A stretch of 64,000 nucleotides of DNA from positions 15,900,463 through 15,964,462 of the forward strand of contig CM070514.1 in the NCBI GenBank assembly GCA_036346375.1, read 5' to 3'. A program made the translations under genes and the position numbers. The notes beneath the pieces were generated by a model. That model was not told the DNA's origin, ran no database searches, and was given only the letters and a program-made list of their open reading frames with translations. Shown here piece by piece: positions 44,707-55,223 of the stretch. Position 1 is the stretch's first letter. Every line of letters starts with the position of its first letter. Source of the DNA: Guadua angustifolia (Eukaryota > Streptophyta > Magnoliopsida > Poales > Poaceae).

Positions 44707-45802
44707 TTTGCATCGAGCAACGTTGACCGTGAGTTCTTGTATCTTGTTGTTCGATTGTGTTCCTCCTAGAGTCCGAAAATTTGCCCCACAAAAATATTGT
44801 TTGTTCGCTGTCCAAACCCGTGCAGTGCCATCCAATCGTTAATTTTGTTTTTGCTAAATTGAGTTTGTGTCCGTTCTAGTGTTGTCTTATTGCTGTTCAT
44901 CTTCTTGTTCATCTCCCTACCCCAACATCCATCCATAAAACCTAAAAACAAAAAAACCCATCTCACCGAAGATCCCCATTCTGCTGCCGCCAAAAATGCC
45001 ATAACTCTCAATTTCCACATCTTTTTTGAGTGAGACCAAAAATATAAGTTTTCTCACTCAACCCAGCATATACACGCCAATTTTTGTGCAAATCCATTCA
45101 GGGAGTAAAGAGTTTGGTGCATTGCAATCTGACCTAATTGCTGTCCCGAATTCTGCATCTGTGTGCACTTCCAAAATTCGTGAAAAATTCTCAGTTGCTT
45201 TCCAGAAAGTTTGCCCAAAAGAAAAGTTGTTGAAAAAGTATTCAGGAAGAATAAAAAAAAAGAATCATTGAAAAATAGGAATCTAAACAAAAGTTACGGC
45301 TAAAATACCAACCTGTTGTCTAGTAAACAGAAATCAGCAAAATAGAAAGTTGGAATTCATCTTGTGCTCCCAAGTTGCAAATTGCAAATTCGTGAGTTTT
45401 GCTGTGTTTCTCACTTGTATCCACTGCCTTATCATTTGTTTTAGCCTAATATCCATCCTTGTTTGATCAGCAACATAGGCTAATTGCTAAACTCGAACAC
45501 TTATTCAGTTTTATGCAAATTCTAAAATTGGCTGATTGTTTCCCTTTGCTACTCATTATAAAGCCTTTCCGAGCTCCACTTTCTACTAACCATATAGTTG
45601 CTAAGGCTTGCAATCGCTTTACTCACATTTGAGTTTGGTTTATCACGAACCAGCCACCGGATGCACCATTTGCTGCAATTGTAAGAGTTGGTAAGAGCTT
45701 GGTGATAGCTTGAGAGGGGAAGAGATAGACTTCATCCATTTCAACCTACAGTAGTGATAGGAAATAACAAATTGTTGTGTGTTTTCCTATTTATCACTAA
45801 CA
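44707..45802 (+). other. Leader region of element F
   Basis: About 1.1 kb between the primer site and the gag ATG, with no open frame of note. Long leaders of this kind occur in CRM-type elements; it should contain the packaging signal. Confidence 0.5.
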
Positions 45803-46840
45803 ATGGCAGGTTCTCAACGTCGTAGTGCTTGGACCAACAGCATCCTAGGAGAAGAGATAGTTCACATTTCGAGAGACAAAGAACGTACAAGCACAATTTC
45901 AACACCACGTGAGGTACGTGATGATCCCTTAGGAAAGATTAAATTTACATTGCCTTCTTTGCTGGAGAGTATGATCCTAATGCGCATATTAATTGGGAGA
46001 TAGCGGTAGACAAAGAATTTGCAAAGTATGACATATCTGAAAAACAAAAGATTAGTGCCGCTGTTAAGGTGTTAACGTCACATGCAATACTTTGGTGGAA
46101 GTATATATCTAGACATAATAAAGAACCCAAAACTTGGAATGCCATGAAAAGAGTTATGAGAAATGATTATGTTCCTGAATATGTTAGTGATTATTTGCTT
46201 ACTAAACTTCAACGCTTGAAACAAGGCTCTAAAACTGTTATGGAATACTATCATGAATTGAAAAATCGTTTGTTGCGTTGTGGTTTACAAGAATGTGAAG
46301 AATCTACTGAGCTTAAGTTCATGCGTGGACTTATTCTTGAAATTCAGGATGCTCTTGTTTTTGAAACATATAGCTCTTTGTCAGGCTTGATAAAATGTGC
46401 TTGTAGTGTTGAAAACAAGCTTGCTGAATCTTTGAAAGAGTCTTTAGCTTCAAGTGAGGTGTCCATTGTTGCACCTCCTGTTGTAGCTAACATTTTGCAG
46501 AAAAGTGAGCACCGTCAAGAGAAGGATGAAGAAGAAAATATGCAAGAAAGAGGAGCTATTTGCTGCTCCATACGCATGTGAAGAGTTGGAAATTGAAGCT
46601 GCACCAAACTTTAATGAGGGCATAGACCGCGAGCATGTGAAAGAAACACAAGCAAATTTGAGTGAAGTAGAGAATAGCACACGTGAGGATGATTTTACTA
46701 ACAAAATCCAATCCACTTATACATTCGTTGTTGCTGCCACGTGCTATTCAAAGTTATTTCTCAAGAAGGAGCTACAAACTAAAAGACCTGTTATCAAGCG
46801 AAAGTTTTGATGTTCCTACTTTTCCGAGGAGGAGGCTAAT
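45803..46840 (+). pseudogene. gag of element F
   Basis: MAGSQRRSAWTNS opens the frame. After a shift near 45960 the capsid core follows: NWEIAVDKEFAKYDI, LTSHAILWWKYISRH, KRVMRNDYVPEYVSDYLLTK, QRLKQGSKTVMEYYHELKN and LKFMRGLILEIQDAL. It is a chromovirus gag resembling the scraps in E (YDHDGYLNWKLLVDQKF). The C-terminal part, 46505-46840, is acidic and no zinc knuckle is evident. Confidence 0.75.
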
Positions 46841-47940
46841 GACCATGGTACGAACTAATTTCTACAAAGAAGAAAGGGAGCAAACTTGTAAGTATATTCC
46901 TGCTATACTAAATTCTAGTGAGTTACCACCGTGTACCACAATTGTCTTAACCATTTGATGAATTGCATGCTTATAATTTTGATGGTGTGGAGCTGATTAT
47001 GCATAAGGAGGTGATAGCTAGAATATGCCCTACAACCTGCTTTTGTGCTATATCATGTTGAATGAACTCGTTAGTTTGACTTGTGCCATGGACAAGATTT
47101 CTAAAATTTCATCTCTTAAATCTTTGTCTAGCACCTATGCCTCTGGTTTCAAATTCAATTTATTTGGTGATTATGGCATAGATGGCAAGTTTCTTGTTCT
47201 GAGTAATATGCATAACTTGTGATAAACCGGTGAATTGAAGCTTACAATTTTGGGCAATTACTGTTGAATGCAATGACTTGTTTCATTTGTGGCACCATCA
47301 AATTATGCTGATATGAGTGATACACATAGCTTGCTACCACATGTTTCGAATTTTAGTACATTGACTTGTATTACAAATCAGCATGTTGTAGTTGATGGGT
47401 GGAAGGCCATTAAAATTGTGTCACCATTGTTGAAATGGTTTGATATTGCTTGTTTACAATTTGGTGATGTGAATGAACCATGCTTGATGCCAAAACTTGT
47501 ATCCATACCCATCTATGTCATTGAACGAGGCTTACAAAACATGAGTTTTCTTTATCCAAGTTTAGGGATACATATGTGCTTTACATATATTTATAAATTG
47601 AGTTGCGAAATTGTGAGCAAAGTTGTTTTGCTTAAATCTGATTTCCTCATTTGTTATTATGAAAATAGCATCTCACAAATCCAAAAGAACAATGAAATAT
47701 GGGATATATACATATATGTTGTATACACGTTGTCCTTTTTGTTGCTTGTTTCTTTTCGGCTTTTGTCCAAAACCGAGGTTGGTTTTCCTTCAAGAAGGGT
47801 GGAACCATCCAAGAATGCTAGTTTTCATTGTGCTATTACATGCTGGAAAGAAGTGTTGAGCTATATGGATAATTATCAGATGAATCCCCTAAATATTTTT
47901 CTTATCTATATAAAGATACGGAGCTACTATTTTATTTAAA
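46841..47940 (+). other. Unassigned interior of element F
   Basis: This is about 1.1 kb of AT-rich sequence where pol should be. A frame of 216 codons at 47289-47939 is open but matches nothing I recognise and is not obviously coding. It may be degraded element sequence or a foreign passenger. Confidence 0.35.
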
Positions 47941-47949
47941 TAAATGCAG

Positions 47950-48098
47950 GCCCTACATGAGAATGTTTAGGTCTTTGAAAGCGAAGTTAAAGGTGAGCTT
48001 GAGTCAGGGATCTACTCAAATGCAAGAAGGGAGAATGATGAGGACATAGCTATGTTGGATACACCCATACATCAACAATAATGATCAACAAAATTCTC
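47950..48098 (+). pseudogene. Integrase C-terminal tail of element F, running into the LTR
   Basis: In one frame the sequence reads GELESGIYSNARREN, then across the LTR start DEDIAMLDTPIHQQ and a stop. This parallels the tail of E, EEELESRTTQIQEGED then DEDIFPIDTTTP. It shows that F descends from a full element by internal loss of pol. Confidence 0.55.
48021..48035 (+). other. Polypurine tract of element F
   Basis: TGCAAGAAGGGAGAA ends exactly at the 3' LTR start TGATGAGG. Confidence 0.75.
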
Positions 48099-48942
48099 CT
48101 TGTGATTAGCAACATTTAACCCATATAAAGGTCCATTACCCAAGCACGCCAAGACTTGACTAAATCAAATCAGGTGAACTTCGCTTCTCTGGTTGCATAA
48201 TTATATTTTAGAGAATAGACCATCGTGCATAATAATGTGCTTGTGCTTAGGAATAATGGTTTAGAGCAGCAAGGACGTTATCCCTCATCAATACAAGCAA
48301 GAGAACAAGCTATTCCTCGAGCAAGAAGCTCAAACGCCCACCCAGAGCGATCCACCTTCAAATGGTCATAACTTTTGCATGCGGAGTCCGTTAGGGATGA
48401 CAAGCAAAACAATCCAATGGCTCGAGACTCTTGGTGCTGCACCACTATTATTGTTTGGATGAGTTCACATGTAATTATCTTGGTGTGAAACCAACTCCTA
48501 GCACTCTTCTGGTCTCAGTGCCACCATTAGATGAGTTCACATGTAATTAGAGTGGTGTGAAACCAACTCCTAGCAGCTATGTCCTTGGCTATATATAGGA
48601 CAAACCCCTATCTATTTCCTCGTGTTTTGTTAAGTTTAGTTACCCCATGTATGGAACTATAACCTTGTTCTCCGACTCGGCTAGAAAGCAGCGATAAATA
48701 AGTTCGTAACCTCATTTCGTGTGTGTGCTTTATCCTTGTTCTTGCCTGGTTCTTCAATTGCTTGCAAGAATAGACCTTCGTGGTCGTCATCCGGCTTTTG
48801 GCACGGTTGATAACAACTAGGGGTGTGGTTTAGCGATTATGGGCGCTTATCCTTGTGTGGTTCAGAGTCGGATCGTCAAAGTCACCCTCGCCTAATCGAA
48901 GTTATCCCTCCTTTGGAAGATCGGCACCGTGTGCGTAGATCA
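48036..48942 (+). repeat. 3' LTR of element F
   Basis: This 907-bp copy is similar to 43806-44706. It ends GTAGATCA followed by the TTGAG duplication. Confidence 0.88.
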
Positions 48943-50911
48943 TTGAGTAGCCGCGCCTAAGCATGTGTTTATTACCTATTCTTGAAGGGTCGCGACGCCT
49001 TCTTCTCTAATGCGCCACTGCCCAAATTTCCTCAGCACAAAAGCACCAAGCGGAAATGCCCTGCTAGTGCCTCGCCCTCGGCTCCGAGTGCTAAGAAGGA
49101 TAGGGCGGCCGAATCTGAAGATCCCTTGGGAAAGGGTAAACGCCCAACCGTGTACGTGCCCAAAAGAAGAGGAAGCAGTCGGTAGCTAACGTGCGGTCGA
49201 CTGGAGGCTCGAAGGTTAGGGACTCAGCGGCCGCACGCGCCTCTTGAGCGACTTCCTCGTCATCGAGCCAGTCTGAGGCCCCAAAGGTTCACGAGCCCCC
49301 GGCTCGGCAATTGGCTGACATGGCACCGCCTTCCCTAAGCTCGACCGGGGACACATCATCCCCCGCGCTCGGCATGCGGCCGGGTTCTTCTGCAGGTAGG
49401 TCTTCTACTCGGAAGGGCTCGGGGATAAAGATAACAAGATCTGGCAGGTTGGTTTCCTTGTTAGCTATTCCTTTTGTTTTTTTCAAGTCATACCCTGACT
49501 GCTTCTTCTTTCTAGGAAGTCTATCAATGAGGTTCCCATGGACGTGCCATGCCAGGTGCCCCACGAGGCTGCCTCCGAGCATGCCTCACGCCCGGCCGGC
49601 AAGGAGAGCACCGACCGAGGCCACGCCCGCCGCCCCGAGGTGGCCCCGAGCCGTGCAGGCGCCTCCCGGATCGCTCCTGCGGCCTAGGGCGCGAGGCGAT
49701 CGATCCGAGATCCTCGCCACGACTCCTCCTGTGCAGCCACCAAATGGTGCCCATGAGGCCTGTCGCCCGACCTTCGCCTCCATCGGAAGAAATCCCTAAG
49801 CCCCCTCGCCTGAAGTCTCCATGGAGGGTTGCATTCTTCGACGAGGATGTCGAGCTTTTGATGATGAGGACGAGGGGAAGGAATGGGAGACGTTCTGCAT
49901 CCATGCCTACGGTTGCTCTCGGATGGCTCATGTAGGTTTCTTGTGCCGAGTTGTTTAGAAGTCCTCTTCTTTCTGTCTTCGGTGTGTAGTGTAACTTTAC
50001 CATTCATTTTGTTGCCTTCAGCGTCTGGCCGAGCACTCCAAGAAAAGGGACACCCTCCTCGGGGAGATACTCCTGAGAACCAAGATGAGGCGGAACTACG
50101 AGGCCGAGGTCCAGCGAGTCCGCGTCGAGCTCCAAGAGGAACTCGGCAGGGCCCAAAATGAGAACCGAGCAGAGCTAGAAAGGCTCTAGGCCCAGGTTTA
50201 GGCCTCTGAGGCGGACAAGCTGAAGTTGACAAGCTCCCTTAGCGGTAACCGCCTTGTCCGTCTGCCTTAAACCAACTTTTTAGTCTTCCGCCCCTTAACT
50301 CATTCTTTCTGTCTTGGCTTCGGTCTTCGTCATTGAAGATCTTCAGGGAAAGCTCGAGACCGCCAAGAAGTAGGTCAAGAAACTGAAGAAATCCGAGGAG
50401 GATGCCCAAACCAAGACGAACAAGATGGAAGTAGAGCTGGAAGGTTTGCTCCCGACTCGTCGTTTGTCCCCGTTGTGCCTTTTGACGTCTTTGGGTTAAT
50501 CCGACTGGTCCTTCCAGAGTACCGGGCTAAGTCGCAAGCTCAGTACCGCACCCTTGATGAAAAGATCAAATCCTTGAAGCGAGTCGACAAGCTCCGTGAA
50601 GGCTCAGGTGTCAAGCATAAATCCACGAGCCCTTACGGTCGGGCCTAGTGTTTGAACCCGGCGATCACGGACGTCACCATCCAACAATGGCGGAAGGGCC
50701 CAAAAGTCGTAGCGCTTTGAAGGAGATTGGAGATCACGAAAGCGCTGAAGCTCTGGCCATCGTGAAGTCCTTGTATCCCCGGGTGGAGCTCGAAGCTATC
50801 AAGGAGGGCTTCGCTTGGACCGTCAATGAAGATCAAGCCCTTGCTCTTCTTGACGAGGTTAGGGATACCTCCGCTGCTTTAGTCGAAAATCTAGAGTTGG
50901 GTCCCATGTAA

Positions 50912-51353
50912 ATATTGTATTCTGAGACTTTGATCTGTAATCACTCTTTTGAGCCTTGGTAAAAACGCTTAGCAACTTCAGCCGTGTTTTGCTTTTAATT
51001 GCTTCATTGTGTCCTACGAGTCTTTTTTGATTTAATGCTTGCATACGCCGCATCTGGTTTGGTGTCCCGCGTCCATACGTCTTCTCGATCGCTTCGAGTT
51101 CTGGAACTGGCGCATCTTTCAAAGCTGCTTCGGCTTCCTGCGCTAGCATTTACTCAAGACCGTTCGGTTTCCATGCTTTGAGTATATAAGTGACGAATAC
51201 CCATACCAGGGGTACCCCACAGCAAAGTATACATCTATTTCTAGATCGTATTTCTCCGAGTTATCTAGGCTCGGAGTCCAGGCTGACAACAACACGGAAA
51301 CCCAGAAGATGAAACTGCCATGGCCCTCGTCCCTCATTGAAGGGGGGTATCGT
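50912..51353. other. Region after B's antisense ORF
   Basis: No gene is seen. The last bases before 51354, AAGGGGGGTATCGT, look like a polypurine tract for the LTR-like block that follows, so part of this stretch may belong to another plus-strand element. Confidence 0.35.
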
Positions 51354-52274
51354 TGACATTGAATGTGATACCAAATGGGCCGCACTGGACCGCATCCTCA
51401 TCAAAGGCCCCCCTAGATCTCAAAGGATCACCCGCCTTTATTACTCCGGCCGAACCTCGGATTGGGCGCTCCCTTGACCCGACCGACCAGGGGCGCGCGC
51501 CATGCAGCTCCTACTCCGACCCGTCCCGTCAAGTGCCTCCGCCCAGGGCTCAGCCCGGACCCCACAGTGGTCCCATAAGCCTCTCGAATTTCACGGTCTC
51601 TCGCCACGCTAGCGCCTCTACCGAGCCTATTGGGGCATATTAGGGCGGATGGTTCCTTCCCAAGGCAACCAGAGGGCGGCATCAGCTAAAGCACCTGTCT
51701 TCTCAAGGCGGCAACATCTCGACAGCGCTTCGGAGGCAGATGCATGCCTTCGAGAAAGGTGCCGTCGTTGTGGTTCACTAACCCCAGTATGGGATGTCTG
51801 AGATCCCGCCGACCATCATGGCCAAGACCAAGACGCCCAACATAGCATACCCCTACCTCTTTTTCAAATCCTCGTGTAACCTGCCCCCTCCGCCTATATA
51901 AAGGGAGGCAGGGCCCTCGGAGGGGGGGGGGGAATAATTTTTTTCCTTCACACGCACCCACGCGCGTACACTCACTTGCACTTCCGCTTAGCTTGCTTCG
52001 AGCCCTCTGACCCGGGTCGGCGCCTCGCTTAGAAAAGTCCTCCCGACTTTTTCCCCCCGAGCGAGTGCTAAGGGCTTGTCCTTAGCCTCCATTTGTAACC
52101 TCTGTTTACCTTCGACGTCCAAGGCAATCCAAACCGCCACCATGAACTGGAAGTAGGGACGTTCAGCCCGAACCAGTATAAATCCGGGATTTCTTTGGTC
52201 TAACCATTCGAGGAGAGGGGACGCGCGGCCCTCTATACTTACAAATTTATTACCGGTTATACGAAACACCGACA
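51354..52274 (+). repeat. Probable solo LTR or LTR remnant inside element B
   Basis: This 921-bp block starts TGACATTG and ends CACCGACA. It has a TATA box CCTATATAAAGGGAGG at about 51893 followed by a run of G and a T-rich leader. The structure and phrases such as CCAAATGGGCCGCACTGG are those of a gypsy LTR in plus orientation. The flanking bases (ATCGT, ATAAG) do not form a duplication, and no partner LTR is in the window. Confidence 0.45.
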
Positions 52275-52356
52275 ATAAGAGTGTCACCGCTACTTGAGCG
52301 ATCACCCGTCTCTAAGCCCTTCTCAGCAACCTTGGACATTCTTCCTTGAACCTTCA

Positions 52357-52626
52357 ATGGCTTCTTCATCTTAATCTTCTTCGTCTGGCGATGAGGCCCC
52401 ACCATCTCCCCCCTGGTGGAGGGGCCAACCTTTGACTTTGGAGATGGGGCTCCTCCGGCGCTTGATGAGGAGAAAGCCTTCCTCGCCGAACTCTAGGCCA
52501 ATTATGATCTCGCTCTAGCCGAGATCGCAGAGAAGAGGTCAGGCCCGGCGTCGTTGCCATCGACGCGACTTGATCGGGCCGCCCGAGCTTGTTGTCGGGC
52601 GAGGACACTCTTATTGATGTAGTAGG
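52357..52626 (+). pseudogene. Second accessory ORF of element B, degenerate
   Basis: From an ATG at 52357 the frames read MASSS, a stop, SSSSGDEAPPSPP, then after a shift LVEGPTFDFGDGAPPALDEE, KAFLAEL, a stop, and ANYDLALAEIAEKRSGPASL. Position (plus strand, just beyond the integrase stop) and the MAS.. start match the second accessory ORF of D, although the sequences are not clearly related. No domain is recognised. Confidence 0.45.
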
Positions 52627-53002
52627 ACGCATGTGCCGCGCTTAGGTTTTAGGTTCCTGCGAATTTCTCATGTAATGCATTGATGTATCCAAACCTAAGT
52701 ATGTTTAATGAAATCTTATCATTGCTTAATCTTTCTTCCCTATTGATTTAGTGTTTGCCCGAGTGGTTTCTTTCCGTTTTCGTTTAAGCACTCTGCCAGA
52801 CTATTCTAACCCCCGGGCGTCGGGAGTCGGCTCATGGCCATTTGTCCCAAGCATGCGCTTTTGGGAGACTAGAGTTCATCGTTCATGGGGTCAGAGTTTC
52901 ACGATTTGTATTTTAATGCACTCAAGCTCATTCGCAATCAATAGGGAAAACAGATAAAAAATGACTCATAAGAAGGGTTGCGCATGCGCAACACTATTAG
53001 GT

Positions 53003-53050
53003 GTAGCCCCCGACTTACTGCTTAATTGAGCATCAATTGAGTAGCAAGTT
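53003..53050. repeat. Hairpin with internal polypurine-like copy in B
   Basis: On the plus strand TAGCCCCCGACTTACT is followed by arms CTTAATTGA and TCAATTGAG around GCA. On the element's strand this is a hairpin followed by AGTCGGGGGCTACA, the same core as the true polypurine tract. Element D has the equivalent at 23258-23295 with different arm bases. Confidence 0.55.
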
Positions 53051-53098
53051 AAGAAGAAAATTTTATTCATGAATACCATAACTAATGTACAAGATTTA

Positions 53099-54290
53099 AG
53101 AGTAAAAACGACGTAGCTGCTCTATGTTCCATGAGTTGCCAATGACCACGCCATCTTCCCGTTTGAGTTTGTAAGCCCCCGGGCGTGTCACCTCGTCGAC
53201 GATGTAGGGACCTTCCCAGCTTGGGGAGAGCTTGTGCTCGCTTTTTTTATTCTTCATTAGGACCAGATCTCCTTTGGAGAAAGCACGGCCCAGAACGTTC
53301 TGATCGTGGTAGCAGCGCAGTCCTTGGAGGTATTTGGCCGACTGGATTGCTGCAATTTCCCTGGCTTCTTCCAGTCGGTCGAGGTCTTCTATCCGGTTCT
53401 CCTCCGACTCGGCCTCTTTGTAGCTCCAAACCCGTGGGGATCCGAACATCAACTCGGTAGGTAAGACTGCTTCTGAGCCGTATACTAGGAAAAAAGGTGA
53501 CTGCCTGGTAACTCTGCTGGGAGTAGTTCTCAGCCCCTAGAGAATCGAAGACAATTCTTTTACCCATCGTGTAGCATAAGGCTTGAAACGATCAAAAATC
53601 CTTACTTTTAACCCTTGTAGCACCATGCCGTTCGCCCACTCCACTTGGCCATTGCTCCTTGGATGAGCCACGGAAGCGAAGCAAATCTTGATGCCGAGTT
53701 CATCGCACCAGTCTTAAAATTCTTCACCGCGGAATTGAGTTCCATTATTCGTGATGATCCTGTTTGGTACGCCAAATCTTACTACCATTTCCTGGAAAAA
53801 CTCCTTGGCCTTGGCCGCTGTGATCGTGGCAACGGGCTTTGCCTCAATCCACTTGGTAAATTTATCAATGGCGACGAAGAGATGGGTGAAACCACTTTGA
53901 GCCTTCTTCAAAGGACCGACCATGTCGAGCCCCCAGACTGCAAATGGCCAGGTGATCGGAATGGTTTGCAACTCCTGCGCCAGCACATGTATTTTACGAG
54001 CGAAGAACTGACAACCTTCGCAGGTGCGAACAATGTCCTCTGCGTCTGATACAGTGATCGGCCAGAAGAACCCTTGACGATAAGCTTTTCCCACTAGGGT
54101 ACTTGATGCTGCATGGTACTCGCAAATTCCCAAGTGGATTTCTCTAAGGAGGTTCTTCCCTTCTTGCTCTGATATGCAGCGTCTCAGGACTCCGGAAGCA
54201 CTTTTTTGGAAAAGTTCTTCACCGACTACCACGTAGCTTTTGCATCGACGCAGCGACACGCTACTCAGACGCGCGATCTTGGAAGCTCAT
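53099..54290 (-). pseudogene. Integrase of element B
   Basis: On the minus strand, YVVVGEELFQKSASGVLRRC leads into a zinc segment (EYHAASSTLVGKAYRQGFFW, CEGCQFFARK) and the core WGLDMVGPLKKAQSGFTHLF. VVRFGVPNRIITNNGTQF follows, where the second catalytic Asp has become Asn. Further frames give VWSYKEAESEENRIEDLDRL and the C-terminal GDLVLMKNKKSEHKLSPSWE with NSWNIEQLRRFYS and a stop at about 53097. There is no chromodomain, as expected for Tat. Confidence 0.85.
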
Positions 54291-54534
54291 CCTTTAATAG
54301 ATAGTTTAGGAATGGAGTTGTCCAGTCAGGGTTTATGACTAAAACTTCCTCCTCGGCCGGTCTTTCCTCTGATTTGTCTGACTCCTGCTGTCGGTTTATT
54401 GAAGGTTTGTGGAGCTCTTCGACAAATACTCCAAATACGTCAAGGTTGACCGAGCCTAGCCTTGCAGCTCGCTTGTCGCTTCATTGTCCCGGCGGAGCGT
54501 GGATGAGCTCGGCATCACGATCTTGTCGTGAGCT

Positions 54535-54877
54535 TCAGACTTCTTGGCGATATCTGACCATGCTATCCCCGACGCACGACCAGTCTTTCTGCACTTGGTT
54601 GATTACTAACATGGAGTCTCCGCAGATTGTCAGCCGTCGGACACCGAGGGATATCGCGATACGGAGTCCGTGGATGAGTGCCTCGTACTCGGCGGCGTTG
54701 TTTGATTCCGAGAAATAGAGCTGAAGGACATACTTCAGGTGTTCACCTGTCGGAGAGATGAGCACCACGCCAACCCTCGCGCCGCTGAGCATGAGGGAAC
54801 CATCAAAATAAAATGTCCAGTACTCAAGCTCTTTAGAAGTCGTGGGGGTCTGCAATTCTACCCACTCGGCGGTGAAG
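54535..54877 (-). CDS. RNase H domain of element B
   Basis: The minus strand reads TTSKELEYWTFYFDGSLMLS, NNAAEYEALIHGLRIAISLG and LTICGDSMLVINQVQKDWSC, with the first three acidic residues visible. It begins within a dozen bases of the deletion junction that removed reverse transcriptase, and runs on towards integrase in broken frames. Confidence 0.82.
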
Positions 54878-54899
54878 TCGGCAAGTACTCGGCAAGTAC
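54878..54899 (-). other. Deletion junction where B lost reverse transcriptase
   Basis: An 11-bp word, TCGGCAAGTAC, occurs twice head to tail. On the element's strand one side reads KPSDMPSVLAEYL, the segment before reverse transcriptase, and the other reads the DFTAEW segment that precedes RNase H. Everything between is gone. Confidence 0.65.
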
Positions 54900-55223
54900 A
54901 CTGGGCATGTCGGAAGGTTTCTGTGCAAAAAAGTCCCGGTTGGCCTGAAGAAAGGTGACGAGCGCGTCTTCCTATTTGGGGTTGAGTCCTATCCGGATCA
55001 GAGCCGTCTGAGCCGAGTTGGACGGATCGAGGATTACCTTCTTAGTCTCTTCGTTAGGCTTCATGCTGGTCTTGGCTTGCTTCTTTGTTGGGACTTCTCC
55101 CTCACCTTGTTGACTTGCGGCCGCCTGTCGGATTTTCTCCCTGTCGGTTGCCACTTCTTGCATTTCAGCCATCTCGCAACTCTCTCTATCGCACACGAAG
55201 GACTGCTTGACTTTGTCGCGGAC

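Larger units (their letters stand above)
43806..48942 (+). mobile_element. Non-autonomous gag-bearing LTR retrotransposon F (CRM-like family)
   Basis: The LTRs, 43806-44706 and 48036-48942, both begin TGATGAGGACATAGC and end ATCA. TTGAG is duplicated on both sides (43801-43805 and 48943-48947). The interior of 3.3 kb has a gag gene, an unassigned stretch and a tail matching the end of a chromovirus integrase, but no protease, reverse transcriptase or RNase H. LTR start and tail resemble element E, its likely autonomous relative. Confidence 0.88.
42858..50911 (+). pseudogene. Antisense ORF of Tat element B, multi-exon, intron 1 occupied by element F
   Basis: Exon 1 (42858-43757) encodes MSSPSSKDAPSSAS, VVVFESFFQRGFGLPACSF, LLHFYEIELTHLNPNSILQI, one stop at about 43293, LRDGLKKAYFAIPFKT and LTRVAIILNFVFHRVQPL. 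It is the putative gypsy-type transposon (Transposase_28) family; function unknown. Donor GTAATA at 43758 and acceptor TTGAAG at 48987 define intron 1, about 88 bp apart from F and its duplication, joining in frame to GRDAFFSNAPLPKFPQHK. Later exons are about 50022-50244, 50339-50443, 50518-50607 and 50649-50911, all with GT/AG borders. They give a coiled coil (RRNYEAEVQRVRVELQEEL, LETAKK, KKLKKSEED) and end ALALLDEVRDTSAALVENLE with a stop at 50911. The region 49150-50020 is GC-rich with uncertain exons. Confidence 0.8.

Noticed and set aside
47289..47939. 216-codon frame in element F as a real gene
   Set aside because: AT-rich, no recognised domain, no promoter or splice logic; kept only as an unassigned stretch.
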